From an uncultured Lachnospiraceae bacterium (GTDB lineage: Bacteria; Bacillota; Clostridia; Lachnospirales; Lachnospiraceae), in the NCBI GenBank assembly GCA_910588965.1, contig CAJUSO010000040.1:1-34413 (forward strand): DNA of 34,413 nucleotides, read 5' to 3'. The translations under genes were made by a program, and so were the position numbers. The notes beneath the pieces are model-generated. The model was not told where the DNA came from and made no database searches. It saw only the letters and a program-made list of their open reading frames with translations. Shown in pieces: positions 1 through 7,690 of the stretch (positions within the stretch are counted from its first letter, which is position 1; every line of letters starts with the position of its first letter).

Positions 1-325
1 CCTGTCCTCCTCCATCTGGTATCGTATAATAGTCCTCGAACCATCGAACCGATTTCCCATTATATTCCAGTTCCGCTTTTGAAGCATTGTAAGTCATTCC
101 AAACTGCTCATAAGGTTTAAATTGTTCCTCGTAGGAAACATCGGCATCTTCCGTGCCATCATAGGCAGCAACGGAGAGATTTGAAGCGGGCACATCTGAT
201 CCCTGCGGCGGATCGGCGCCTATTGTCGAAGTGCCGCTTTGTGTTGCCGCCATACTGCATCCAGTCAAGCCTCCCACAATCAACATTCCGCAAAGGGCAG
301 ATACAAGAAATTTTTGTTTTTTCAT
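1..325 (-). CDS. Lipoprotein of unknown function, C-terminus beyond window
   Basis: An open frame reads leftward from ATG at 325 and is still open at base 1, so only about 108 N-terminal residues are visible. It begins MKKQKFLVSALCGML and has a lipobox LTGC at about residues 20-23, so it should be exported and lipid-anchored. After a Ser/Thr/Pro-rich spacer comes a motif-like stretch (EQFGMTYNASKAELEYNGK, then VRWFEDYY). I have an impression of similar segments in uncharacterised Lachnospiraceae lipoproteins beside two-component systems, but cannot name a family. It lies downstream of the kinase gene, separated by a terminator. It has its own upstream region carrying the same 18-bp motif as the regulator gene promoter, so it is probably a target of that two-component system. 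The ribosome binding site upstream (AAAGGAATGG) is modest. CDS call is firm; function is open. Confidence 0.85.
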   Translation of the reverse strand, partial: MKKQKFLVSALCGMLIVGGLTGCSMAATQSGTSTIGADPPQGSDVPASNLSVAAYDGTEDADVSYEEQFKPYEQFGMTYNASKAELEYNGKSVRWFEDYYTIPDGGGQ

Positions 326-373
326 ATAAGCACCATTCCTTTCTTTAAATGTATCTAAATGATAACAATTTTC

Positions 374-413
374 TTTGTGATACATTTGGGATTTGTTTGT
401 GATTTATGTGTAG
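374..413 (-). promoter_or_regulatory. Direct-repeat operator upstream of the lipoprotein gene
   Basis: On the plus strand TTTGTGATACAT (from 374) and TTTGTGATTTAT (from 396) are repeated 22 bp apart, two helical turns, which is the geometry expected for an OmpR/PhoB-class dimer. The second unit extends to 413 as an 18-bp word that recurs with 15 of 18 bases identical at 2595-2612, upstream of the response regulator gene. Both copies face genes on the minus strand. Assignment to the neighbouring response regulator is inference. Confidence 0.55.
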
Positions 414-416
414 TTA

Positions 417-452
417 CAAAAATGCGGCAAGCCTTTCGCTGACCTGCCGCAT
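417..452 (-). terminator. Rho-independent terminator after the kinase gene
   Basis: Read on the minus strand, ATGCGGCA pairs perfectly with TGCCGCAT around a short loop and is followed by TTTTTGT. It lies about 24 bp past the kinase stop codon, so it ends the regulator-kinase operon and separates it from the lipoprotein gene. Confidence 0.85.
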
Positions 453-475
453 ATACTGGTGTGAAATTTATATGC

Positions 476-1906
476 TTATATAATTTGTGGGAGTTTGAAG
501 GAGAATTCAACGCCATTCTCCGTGTTACGGACTTTACAGTGGCTATTGTGCTGCTGTAAAATTTTCTGTACGATATAAAGTCCCAGACCGCTTCCTCCTG
601 TCTGACGGCTTCGGGATGTATCAACCCGATAAAATGCTTCAAACAATTTCGGAATGGCTTCCTCTGGAATATGCGTACCATAATTCTCTATGGAAAATAA
701 ATAGTCGCTTTGCTGTTTCTCAATGGTAATATTGATGACGGCTTTCGGCGGAGAATATTTTACAGCGTTTCCTATTAAATTTGAAAAAACCTTTTCCATA
801 AGGATTTTATTGGCATTTATGGTAATTGGTTTTGAAAAATGAGTATTTATTTGTAAATCTTTATCCACAATCAAATCCTCCGTATCAGACAGATACTTCC
901 GTATCAAAGGAACAAAATCAAGATTTTCTGTTTTAAAATCAGAATCCGATGTCTGTAATCTTGAAATCGTCAATAAATCATATACCATAGATTCTAAAGT
1001 CTGAGTAACCCCTAATGACCTCGAAAGATATTTTTCCCTGTCTTTATATGCCCCTATCCCCAAAAGCATACCCTCTAACTGTCCCTTGATGATAGTAATA
1101 GGCGTTTTCAGTTCATGCGATGCGGCAGAGAAGAAATCCATCTGTGCCTGTTCCAATGCCTTTTCCCGTTCAATGTCTGCTTCCAGCTCTGCATTGGCTC
1201 TTTTCAAATCAGTCAATGCCATCCGTAGATTCTGCGATAGCCTGTTAAGGCTTTTTCCTAATATTCCAAGTTCATCCGTCCTTTGCCCATTTACCTGCCA
1301 TTCAAAATGTAAATCAGACATTTTCTCTGATACACGGCTGATTTCTAAAACTGGCTTTGTAATAATCCTGGAATATAGCCATGAGGCAATAAGGGAAATC
1401 GCAAAAACAACAATTAGGAGCAAAGGGAATATGCGTAAAAAAGACTGCTGTAGTTCAGCGATTTGCCCTGCCTTTCCATAAACAATAAGCATATAGCGGT
1501 CATTACTGCCCAAAAACGAAAAATAATAGTTGCTTGATAAGACAGGATTACTTTCATCCAAATCATCATATGCTGCTTGTGCGACATTTCCTCCATAACT
1601 ATCATAAGATTGTTCCGTAGGCAGCGTCATCAACATACCAGTACTGTCATATAATTCAATAGAATTTATTTCCATATTCTGGATAAATTGGTCAAACAAC
1701 CCTCCACTATCTGAAAAAGCCACTTTCTCTAACTCGCCGATAAATTCCTGTGTCTGTCCATCCAAAAAAGCGTTTAATTTATTTGAATAAGTTTGCGGCA
1801 TCAGATAAGCTAACAGGCCAAATACCAACAACGATATACATAACAGAATCATTGATGTGATGATAAAAACTTTTGCAAACAGACTGCTTTTAATTTTCTT
1901 TATCAA
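476..1906 (-). CDS. Sensor histidine kinase, VanS/BaeS-like
   Basis: This 476-aa membrane kinase senses an external signal and phosphorylates the regulator encoded just upstream. The first membrane segment is at about 11-35 and an extracellular sensor domain spans about 36-158. The second membrane segment is at about 159-178, followed by a HAMP linker to about 235. The HisKA phospho-acceptor is His264 in SHELKTP. The ATPase domain carries an N box (NLIGNAVKYSPP, about 376-387) and a G2 box (GGSGLGLYI, about 437-445). In the G1 region the usual DxGxG reads ENYGTHIP (about 407-414), so the first acidic residue is replaced by Asn; this variation occurs in VanS-like kinases. The gene overlaps the end of the regulator gene by 17 bp, indicating translational coupling. 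Its ligand cannot be read from sequence; nearby lipoprotein output would suit envelope stress or antimicrobial peptide sensing. Confidence 0.95.
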   Translation of the reverse strand: MIKKIKSSLFAKVFIITSMILLCISLLVFGLLAYLMPQTYSNKLNAFLDGQTQEFIGELEKVAFSDSGGLFDQFIQNMEINSIELYDSTGMLMTLPTEQSYDSYGGNVAQAAYDDLDESNPVLSSNYYFSFLGSNDRYMLIVYGKAGQIAELQQSFLRIFPLLLIVVFAISLIASWLYSRIITKPVLEISRVSEKMSDLHFEWQVNGQRTDELGILGKSLNRLSQNLRMALTDLKRANAELEADIEREKALEQAQMDFFSAASHELKTPITIIKGQLEGMLLGIGAYKDREKYLSRSLGVTQTLESMVYDLLTISRLQTSDSDFKTENLDFVPLIRKYLSDTEDLIVDKDLQINTHFSKPITINANKILMEKVFSNLIGNAVKYSPPKAVINITIEKQQSDYLFSIENYGTHIPEEAIPKLFEAFYRVDTSRSRQTGGSGLGLYIVQKILQQHNSHCKVRNTENGVEFSFKLPQII

Positions 1907-2561
1907 TTTTATATCCCACCCCTCTGATTGTCTGGATAAAGCCTATCCCTAACTTTTTCCGCAAATTTTTAATGTGCGTATCAACCACACGCTCATCTCC
2001 ATAAAAATCATACCGCCAAAGCTTATCCAATAGGTTTTGCCGTGTCATGATACGTCCTTGATTCATTAACAATTCCCGAAGCACTTCAAACTCACGTTGT
2101 GTCAATTCATATCCTTTTCCATTTATGACTGCGGTGTAGCTGTCTAAATCCAAAATAAGATTTTGATAACGGATTGCCTGATGTCCGTCATTTTGCATGT
2201 GATAACTGCGTCTTAAAACAGCCGCTATTTTCCGTACCAAAACAGGCATTGAAAAAGGTTTGGTGATATAATCGTCAACCTGCATATCCAATCCCCGAAT
2301 CTGTTCTTCCTCACCGTTTAATGCTGTCAACATAATGATAGGAATTTGTGATTGTTTACGGACCAACTCACAGACAGTAAACCCATCAATCTTAGGAAGC
2401 ATAACGTCTAACAATATCAAATCGAATTGCCTATCTGAAAAAATACTGATTGCTTCCATACCGTCATTTGCAATCGTTACTTCATAACCTGCTTCCTGTA
2501 AAAAGTTTTGCAGAAGCTCCCGAATATCAAAATCATCCTCAACAACTAAAATTTTCTGCAT
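1890..2561 (-). CDS. OmpR/PhoB-family response regulator
   Basis: This is a 223-aa transcription factor. An N-terminal receiver domain (1-120) has acidic pocket Asp9/Asp10, phospho-acceptor Asp52 in LLDVMLP, the conserved Thr in IIMLTA and Lys in ITKPF. A C-terminal winged helix (about 128-223) has the hallmark ELTQREFEVLRELL and the end RGVGYKI. An excellent ribosome binding site, GGAGGTGG, precedes the ATG. It is first in an operon with the kinase gene. An 18-bp motif about 35 bp upstream matches one in front of the lipoprotein gene, which suggests autoregulation plus one local target. Subfamily (VanR-like) is inferred from general similarity only. Confidence 0.96.
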   Translation of the reverse strand: MQKILVVEDDFDIRELLQNFLQEAGYEVTIANDGMEAISIFSDRQFDLILLDVMLPKIDGFTVCELVRKQSQIPIIMLTALNGEEEQIRGLDMQVDDYITKPFSMPVLVRKIAAVLRRSYHMQNDGHQAIRYQNLILDLDSYTAVINGKGYELTQREFEVLRELLMNQGRIMTRQNLLDKLWRYDFYGDERVVDTHIKNLRKKLGIGFIQTIRGVGYKIDKEN

Positions 2562-2594
2562 GATGCCACCTCCATGATAAGCATAGCACAGTAT

Positions 2595-2612
2595 TTTGTG
2601 ATTAAAGTGTAG
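2595..2612 (-). promoter_or_regulatory. Putative response-regulator box upstream of its own operon
   Basis: On the minus strand this reads CTACACTTTAATCACAAA, compared with CTACACATAAATCACAAA upstream of the lipoprotein gene. Only three central bases differ. Such a long shared word, placed upstream of two genes of the same system and in the same orientation, is best explained as the regulator's binding site. A second repeat unit is less clear here than at the other site. Confidence 0.55.
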
Positions 2613-2786
2613 ATTTCATTTTATTTTGAAAAACCGTTCATGGGTTCCGCATTAATTATACTTGTTTACCGAAACGGTATCAACCCAGCAAATGCACCCC
2701 TTATACGAACCGAAAAGAAAACGGCAAAGATTTCTCTCCGCCGCTGTTACCTCCGCATTCATTTTTATTTTGCCATGCTGAAATGA

Positions 2787-2954
2787 TTATAAGGCTTTCA
2801 TTTTTTCCAGCTTCTTCTGAACTTCCCGCCCTCTTCTATTGTAGTAATCCATTCTTTCCTTATCTGACATATGCTTTGTTATTTCATAATTGTATTCCCG
2901 CAATTTATGAATATCTTCGATTGTAAAATTAGGGCTTAAAACAGGTTTTTCCAT
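2787..2954 (-). CDS. Small partner (likely antitoxin) of the PIN-domain toxin
   Basis: This 55-aa ORF starts MEKPVLSPNFTIEDIHKLRE and ends KKLEKMKAL. It is charged and helical, with no recognisable DNA-binding fold. The ATG lies 2 bp after the toxin stop codon, and a good Shine-Dalgarno (GAGGGATGATT) sits inside the last toxin codons, so the two genes are translationally coupled. Short proteins with an FTIEDIxKLRExNYE-type opening sit beside PIN-domain proteins in many Clostridia as far as I recall, which fits an antitoxin. Order here is toxin first, antitoxin second, the reverse of classical VapBC. No other gene is seen between it and the regulator promoter region. Confidence 0.72.
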   Translation of the reverse strand: MEKPVLSPNFTIEDIHKLREYNYEITKHMSDKERMDYYNRRGREVQKKLEKMKAL

Positions 2955-2956
2955 AA

Positions 2957-3436
2957 TCATCCCTCACTTTCTAATAATACAGACGGAATCCAAATCTCTA
3001 TCGGTTTATAACCCTCCAGATTTGTAATAGCCCTTACGCCGCGAATCGTTTTGATATTTACAATATGCTTAAAATTCCACGATATAATGCAGTCACAATT
3101 ATTCACTACAGCAACTCCGATATGTTGGCAATCGTCAAAACTCTTTCTTGTAAGCACTCCCATATTAACAATTTGATGTGCTACCTCCAGTGCATCTTCT
3201 GTCACATCATAAGTTACATATCCTATCTGGTTTAAATATTTCCATAATTCACTCTTTTTGGGTTCGGAGCAATCATCAATTTCCTGTAATGTTACCGTAG
3301 AGAGACATACCTCATACACGCCACTCCGAAACATTTCCCATAATTTCCTTGTATCTGCCATTTTTTCCGGTACATCTTCCTGCATCAGATGGCTGATAAC
3401 AGATGTATCTAAATATACTTTTAATTTTCTGCCCAT
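2957..3436 (-). CDS. PIN-domain protein, probable VapC-like ribonuclease toxin
   Basis: This is a 159-aa single-domain protein. It opens with KVYLDTSVISHL, the beta-strand plus first catalytic Asp (Asp10) of PIN nucleases. Further acidic positions follow in TLQEIDDC, SFDDCQH and NCDCIISWNFKHI, the last being the typical C-terminal PIN signature. PIN toxins cleave RNA with a metal bound by these acidic residues. I start it at the ATG at 3436 because AAGGAA lies at proper spacing there. A GTG nine bases upstream is possible but would sit almost on the ribosome binding site. It is followed 2 bp later by the small partner gene. Role as toxin is inferred from family and neighbour. Confidence 0.85.
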   Translation of the reverse strand: MGRKLKVYLDTSVISHLMQEDVPEKMADTRKLWEMFRSGVYEVCLSTVTLQEIDDCSEPKKSELWKYLNQIGYVTYDVTEDALEVAHQIVNMGVLTRKSFDDCQHIGVAVVNNCDCIISWNFKHIVNIKTIRGVRAITNLEGYKPIEIWIPSVLLESEG

Positions 3437-3457
3437 TTTTCTCACTTCCTTTTATTT

Positions 3458-3486
3458 ATTCTAACACGATTCTTTCTTTCTTACAA
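3458..3486 (-). promoter_or_regulatory. Sigma-A promoter of the PIN toxin pair
   Basis: On the minus strand there is TTGTAA, a 17-bp spacer and TAGAAT, preceded by TGT (extended -10). It lies about 20 bp upstream of the toxin start codon. Confidence 0.6.
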
Positions 3487-3516
3487 TAACAACTATTAAT
3501 GTATTTTAAACATTAT

Positions 3517-3548
3517 GAGGGAACTCTCCACTATAGGATAGTTCCCTC
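3517..3548. terminator. Strong hairpin between toxin locus and retropepsin-like gene
   Basis: GAGGGAACT pairs perfectly with AGTTCCCTC, and an inner TCC/GGA pair extends the stem past one mismatch. It lies downstream of the retropepsin-like gene and could end its minus-strand transcript, but no long U-run follows on that strand, so termination may be weak. The remaining bases from 3549 to 3688 are AT-rich and I see no gene in them. Confidence 0.5.
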
Positions 3549-3688
3549 AAAAACAATCTCACAAACCTGTATTTATTCTGAACTGGTATGAACTACTTTA
3601 TAAAAAGTTTTTGAAATATGACAACTCCTATTAAAAAAGCATTAATAAAATTGCTCCATAGGTAATGTGAATTAAGAATGCAAGGATT

Positions 3689-4224
3689 TTAGCAATGTTG
3701 TATCATTTCCTTATCTGACATATCTGTAAATTCTGAATTCTTCTGATTTAATATTAACTGGGTGTAGTATAGATCCCTGTCATACTTTATTTCCAAAAGA
3801 GATGTATTTCTTTTTCTATTTAAAATTGAGTAGTCCATATGTTTAAATATTGTCGCACTTAAAATTAGGTCACATCCAAAATTCCTGCCAAAAGAAGAAG
3901 CTATATACAAATTTTGAAATGTCAGAATCCCCTTTTCATTCTGAATAAAAAATTCAGGGATTTTATAAATATCAACAACTTCCGGTTTCCTTCCAAAACC
4001 GCTTAACAGAAATTTTTTTCTGCTTTTTCTGTTTCAGGAAATACTATTTTTAACAGCCCTTCGCTTCCATACCATACAGGCATATCCGCACCTGTATCAA
4101 GCATACATTTAATCTGCTTATTCAGATCTGGATATGCGTATGCAGGAAATCTTCCTGTTACGGATTCCTTGCTATCTGTTTCATCCCCTGAAAAACGATT
4201 CTTACAAACTTCTATATCCAACAA
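3689..4224 (-). pseudogene. Retropepsin-like aspartic protease gene with an internal -1 frame break
   Basis: Two adjacent reading frames belong to one protein. The upstream frame (4224 to 4003) contains FPAYAYPDLNKQIKC and then MLDTGADMPVWYG; the DTGA is the active-site signature of retroviral-type aspartic proteases. It hits TAA at 4003-4005. The -1 frame continues at once with LLSGFGRKPEVVDIYKIPEF and runs through IASSFGRNFGCDLILSATIF to a stop at 3689, as a family member should. The break falls at a run of seven A (4019-4013) followed by TTT, so a one-base deletion, a sequencing error, or programmed -1 slippage at A-AAA-AAT could explain it. A hairpin CGGTTT/AAACCG lies about 10 nt downstream of the heptamer. 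The start is a TTG near 4221-4224 after AGGCGA and is uncertain. I default to pseudogene; see findings. Confidence 0.7.
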
Positions 4225-4268
4225 AACATTCGCCTACGAACATAATTCCATTTGTCTTACTCATCTTA

Positions 4269-4297
4269 ATCATAACATTAGATATTTTTTCCCGCAA
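4269..4297 (-). promoter_or_regulatory. Putative promoter of the retropepsin-like gene
   Basis: On the minus strand, TTGCGG is followed by a 17-bp spacer and TATGAT, a credible sigma-A promoter just downstream of the SHOCT remnant's terminator. Confidence 0.45.
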
Positions 4298-4330
4298 TAA
4301 AAATTTCTTACCGATACTTTGTAATATTAC

Positions 4331-4367
4331 AAAAAATGAAAGAACCATCCTTTAGGGATGCCCTTTC
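4331..4367 (-). terminator. Rho-independent terminator after the SHOCT-domain remnant
   Basis: On the minus strand the stem is GAAAGGGCATCC/GGATGGTTCTTTC with one bulge and a CTAAA loop, followed by ATTTTTTG. It lies about 17 bp beyond the shifted-frame stop of the SHOCT remnant. Confidence 0.75.
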
Positions 4368-4383
4368 TAAAATAAAGTTCCTA

Positions 4384-4740
4384 CTATAATTTTGTAAGTA
4401 GTATCGTCTTTTTCTGGTTAAATTCTTCCTCGCTTATGAGTCTTTCTCTTTCAGGGACTCCAGTTTCTCAACCTGTGCAAATACATCATCATCCGAATGC
4501 TTTATGCCCTCCTTTTCCTCTCCGTGGAATTTATTCCGTATCTTGTTCTCCCTTAATAAGTCCATCAGCTCCTGGCATTTTTCAGCCTGCTTATAAATAT
4601 TGAACCTTGTCAGCATTTCTATCCTTACCATCTGCTCCGTGCCTTCTCCATCCAGATAGGAGATATTGATATTGTTGTCCATATCTTTGCTGCCATATTT
4701 TCCAATTCCTCCCATATCAGATTCCGAAAGCCTTAACAAT
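4384..4740 (-). pseudogene. Remnant of a PH-like/SHOCT-domain protein, frameshifted
   Basis: The readable part runs DNNINISYLDGEGTEQMVRI, then MLTRFNIYKQAEKCQELMDL, ending in a SHOCT motif. SHOCT motifs read roughly LKELxxxGLITEEEFxxKKxxLL. Here the frame reads SLKEKDS and stops at 4434, while the neighbouring frame supplies LISEEEFNQKKTILLTKL and ends at 4384. Loss of one G in AAAGGACTC would account for this. The N-terminal part is also missing: upstream of about 4740 the frame runs into the hairpin block and no longer looks like protein. The family often pairs a PH-like bacterial domain with a C-terminal oligomerising SHOCT helix. Probably non-functional. Confidence 0.6.
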
Positions 4741-4804
4741 ACCGGAATTTCTTCAATACATATACATTCCGCTGGCAGACAGGAATTTCTCTTTGCTGCA
4801 TTAC

Positions 4805-4850
4805 AACATAAAAAATCCCCTGCTACTTTTTTATAAAGTAACAGGAGATT
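4805..4850 (-). terminator. Strong minus-strand terminator hairpin
   Basis: On the minus strand AAATCTCCTGTTACTTT pairs with AAAGTAGCAGGGGATTT (two wobble-compatible differences) around a short AT loop, followed by TTTTTTA. It is the first convincing terminator downstream of ppdK, although the intervening structured block may be a separate transcript. Confidence 0.75.
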
Positions 4851-4866
4851 TCTATTTACAAATCCT

Positions 4867-4968
4867 GGATCGTCAGCAGCCCGCATAACGGCAGGATTGC
4901 TGACCCTTGCGGCATTTGTCAAATATCCATGTAAACATGGCTTATTTTCCTAAGTGCCCTTTGGGTAC
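4867..4968 (-). other. Structured non-coding block (possible small RNA or repeat element)
   Basis: Between the ppdK stop and the terminator lie several stems in about 100 bp. GTCAGCA/TGCTGAC encloses CCGCAT/ATGCGG; CCATGT/ACATGG forms a tight palindrome at 4928-4941; GTGCCC/GGGTAC flanks TTT at about 4955-4969. Open frames here look accidental. The arrangement of stems followed by a terminator resembles a processed 3' untranslated RNA or a dispersed intergenic element. I cannot test copy number from one window. Confidence 0.35.
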
Positions 4969-5016
4969 ATTGCTCGCGGGAATAACTAATATACTATTTG
5001 CTCAGCTTCCAGCGGA

Positions 5017-7644
5017 TTATTTCTGGGCAATTGCTGCCTGCGCAGCCGCAAGCCTTGCAATTGGCACGCGGAATGGTGAGCAGGAAACATAGTCCAGGCC
5101 AATCTTATGGCAGAATTCAACGGAAGAAGGATCTCCGCCGTGCTCGCCGCAGATACCGATGTGGAGGTCCGGATTTACCGGTTTCCCTAATTTGATTGCT
5201 GTCTCCATTAACTTGCCAACGCCAGTCTGGTCAAGCTTTGCAAATGGGTCGTTCTCAAAAATCTTAGCGTCATAATATGCCTCTAAGAATTTACCGGAGT
5301 CGTCACGAGAGAACCCAAAGGTCATCTGTGTCAGGTCATTCGTACCGAAACAGAAGAAGTCAGCTTCTTTTGCAATTTCATCTGCAGTCAGGGCTGCCCT
5401 TGGGATTTCAATCATAGTACCAACTTCATATTCTAATGCAACGCCTGCAGCAGCGATTTCTGCATCAGCAGTTTCCACTACTACTTTCTTTACATATTTT
5501 AATTCTTTGGTATCACCGATTAACGGGATCATGATTTCTGGCTTCAGCGTCCAGTCTGCATGGGCTTTCTTTACATTGATTGCTGCACGGATTACTGCGC
5601 TTGTCTGCATTTTAGCAATTTCCGGATAGGTAACTGCCAGGCGGCATCCGCGGTGCCCCATCATTGGGTTGAATTCATGCAGGGAATCAATCAATGCTTT
5701 GATGTCTTCTACGGATTTACCCTGGGCGTCTGCCAGTTTCTTAATGTCTTCTTCTTCCGTAGGAACGAACTCATGCAATGGCGGATCCAGGAAACGGATC
5801 GTAACTGGGTTGCCTTCCAAGGCTTCGTATAACTTTTCAAAATCTCCCTGCTGGTACGGAAGGATTTTATCCAGGGCAGCTTCCCTTTCTTCTACCGTAT
5901 CTGCACAGATCATTTCACGGAATGCTGCAATCCTGTCTTCTTCGAAGAACATATGCTCCGTACGGCAGAGGCCGATGCCTTCTGCACCCAGCTCACGTGC
6001 TTTCTTAGCGTCAGCAGGCGTATCTGCGTTTGTGCGGACTTTTAAGGTCCTGTATTTATCTGCCCATGCCATAATCCTGCCGAATTCGCCTGCGATTGTT
6101 GCGTCAACGGTAGGGATCAGGCCGTCATAAATGTTGCCTGTAGTACCATCAATAGAGATTGGGTCTCCTTCATGGTATTCCTTGCCTGCAAGGGTGAATT
6201 TCTTATTGTCCTCATCCATCGCGATGTCACCGCATCCAGATACGCAGCAGGTGCCCATACCGCGTGCTACAACGGCTGCATGGCTTGTCATACCGCCGCG
6301 GACAGTCAGGATACCCTGAGCGGCTTTCATGCCGGTGATATCTTCCGGGGAGGTCTCAAGGCGTACTAATACAACCTTCTCGCCTTTATCTGCCCATGCC
6401 ACAGCATCGTCAGCAGAGAATACGATTTTACCGCAGGCTGCTCCCGGGGAAGCGCCAAGGCCCTTGCCGGCAGGGGTTGCTGCTTTCAGTGCGGCAGCGT
6501 CAAACTGGGGATGCAGCAATGTATCTAAGTTACGGGGATCGATCATGGCAACGGCTTCTTCTTCTGTCCGCATGCCTTCGTCTACCAAATCACAGGCGAT
6601 TTTCAGGGCAGCCTGGGCAGTCCTCTTGCCGTTCCTGGTCTGGAGCATATACAGCTTGCCATGTTCTACCGTGAACTCCATATCCTGCATGTCGCGGTAG
6701 TGGTCCTCCAGCTTCTGGCAGACAGCCTGGAATTCAGCAAAGGCTTCTGGGAATTTCTCTTCCATCTGGGCAATTGGCATTGGGGTACGCACGCCGGCAA
6801 CCACGTCCTCACCCTGGGCATTGGTCAGGAATTCACCCATCAGCTTCTTCTCGCCGGTTGCTGGGTCGCGGGTGAATGCAACGCCGGTGCCGCAGTCGTC
6901 GCCCATATTGCCAAATGCCATGCTCTGTACGTTAACGGCAGTCCCCCAAGAGTAAGGGATGTCGTTGTCGCGGCGGTATACATTTGCACGGGGGTTGTCC
7001 CAGGAGCGGAACACAGCCTTCACAGCGCCCATTAACTGTTCCTTCGGGTCGTCTGGGAAGTCCTGTCCGATTTTCTCTTTGTACTCAGCCTTGAACTGGG
7101 ATGCCAGTTCTTTTAAATCATCGGCAGTCAGTTCTACGTCCAGTGACACGCCTTTTTCAGATTTCATTTTATCAATCAGTTCTTCAAAGTATTTCTTGCC
7201 TACTTCCATAACCACATCGGAATACATCTGGATAAATCTTCTGTAGCAGTCCCAAGCCCAGCGGGGATTTCCGGATTTTTCCGCAATTACGTTAACAACC
7301 GTTTCATTCAGGCCAAGGTTTAAGATGGTGTCCATCATGCCAGGCATGGAAGCCCTTGCGCCGGAGCGGACAGATACTAAGAGCGGATTCTCAGCGTCGC
7401 CGAATTTCTTGCCAGTGATCTCTTCCATCTTGCCGATGTACTCGTTAACCTGCCCCTGGATTTCATCATTAATCTGGCAGCCATCCTCATAGTACTGTGT
7501 ACAAGCCTCTGTTGTGATGGTGAAGCCCTGTGGCACCGGAAGGCCTAAGCTGGTCATTTCAGCTAGGTTAGCGCCTTTTCCGCCAAGAAGCTCACGCATG
7601 TTTGCATTTCCCTCTTTGAAGAGATAAACCCATTTGTTTGCCAT
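5017..7644 (-). CDS. ppdK: Pyruvate, phosphate dikinase
   Basis: This 875-aa enzyme interconverts ATP, phosphate and pyruvate with AMP, pyrophosphate and phosphoenolpyruvate in the cytosol. In anaerobes it often works in glycolysis or gluconeogenesis. The N-terminal ATP-grasp domain begins KWVYLFKEGNANMRELLGGK. The central phosphohistidine domain has His455 in GGMTSHAAVVARGMG. The C-terminal PEP/pyruvate barrel contains GHRGCRLAVTYPEIAKMQ, FCFGTNDLTQMTFG and a catalytic Cys at about 832 in GICGEHGGDP. Length matches clostridial PPDKs (about 874 aa), and the active-site positions agree with the well-studied C. symbiosum enzyme. Start codon is supported by AGGAGG nine bases upstream. The gene stands alone, with its own promoter and leader. 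Confidence 0.99.
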   Translation of the reverse strand: MANKWVYLFKEGNANMRELLGGKGANLAEMTSLGLPVPQGFTITTEACTQYYEDGCQINDEIQGQVNEYIGKMEEITGKKFGDAENPLLVSVRSGARASMPGMMDTILNLGLNETVVNVIAEKSGNPRWAWDCYRRFIQMYSDVVMEVGKKYFEELIDKMKSEKGVSLDVELTADDLKELASQFKAEYKEKIGQDFPDDPKEQLMGAVKAVFRSWDNPRANVYRRDNDIPYSWGTAVNVQSMAFGNMGDDCGTGVAFTRDPATGEKKLMGEFLTNAQGEDVVAGVRTPMPIAQMEEKFPEAFAEFQAVCQKLEDHYRDMQDMEFTVEHGKLYMLQTRNGKRTAQAALKIACDLVDEGMRTEEEAVAMIDPRNLDTLLHPQFDAAALKAATPAGKGLGASPGAACGKIVFSADDAVAWADKGEKVVLVRLETSPEDITGMKAAQGILTVRGGMTSHAAVVARGMGTCCVSGCGDIAMDEDNKKFTLAGKEYHEGDPISIDGTTGNIYDGLIPTVDATIAGEFGRIMAWADKYRTLKVRTNADTPADAKKARELGAEGIGLCRTEHMFFEEDRIAAFREMICADTVEEREAALDKILPYQQGDFEKLYEALEGNPVTIRFLDPPLHEFVPTEEEDIKKLADAQGKSVEDIKALIDSLHEFNPMMGHRGCRLAVTYPEIAKMQTSAVIRAAINVKKAHADWTLKPEIMIPLIGDTKELKYVKKVVVETADAEIAAAGVALEYEVGTMIEIPRAALTADEIAKEADFFCFGTNDLTQMTFGFSRDDSGKFLEAYYDAKIFENDPFAKLDQTGVGKLMETAIKLGKPVNPDLHIGICGEHGGDPSSVEFCHKIGLDYVSCSPFRVPIARLAAAQAAIAQK

Positions 7645-7690
7645 TTGAAAATTCCTCCTAAATATTTACTTTGGTTGATTGTTATGCGAA

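Noticed and set aside
4434..4922. Full 162-codon frame as an intact gene
   Set aside because: The first half translates the hairpin block and terminator; only the second half is protein-like, and its SHOCT motif is broken by a frameshift.
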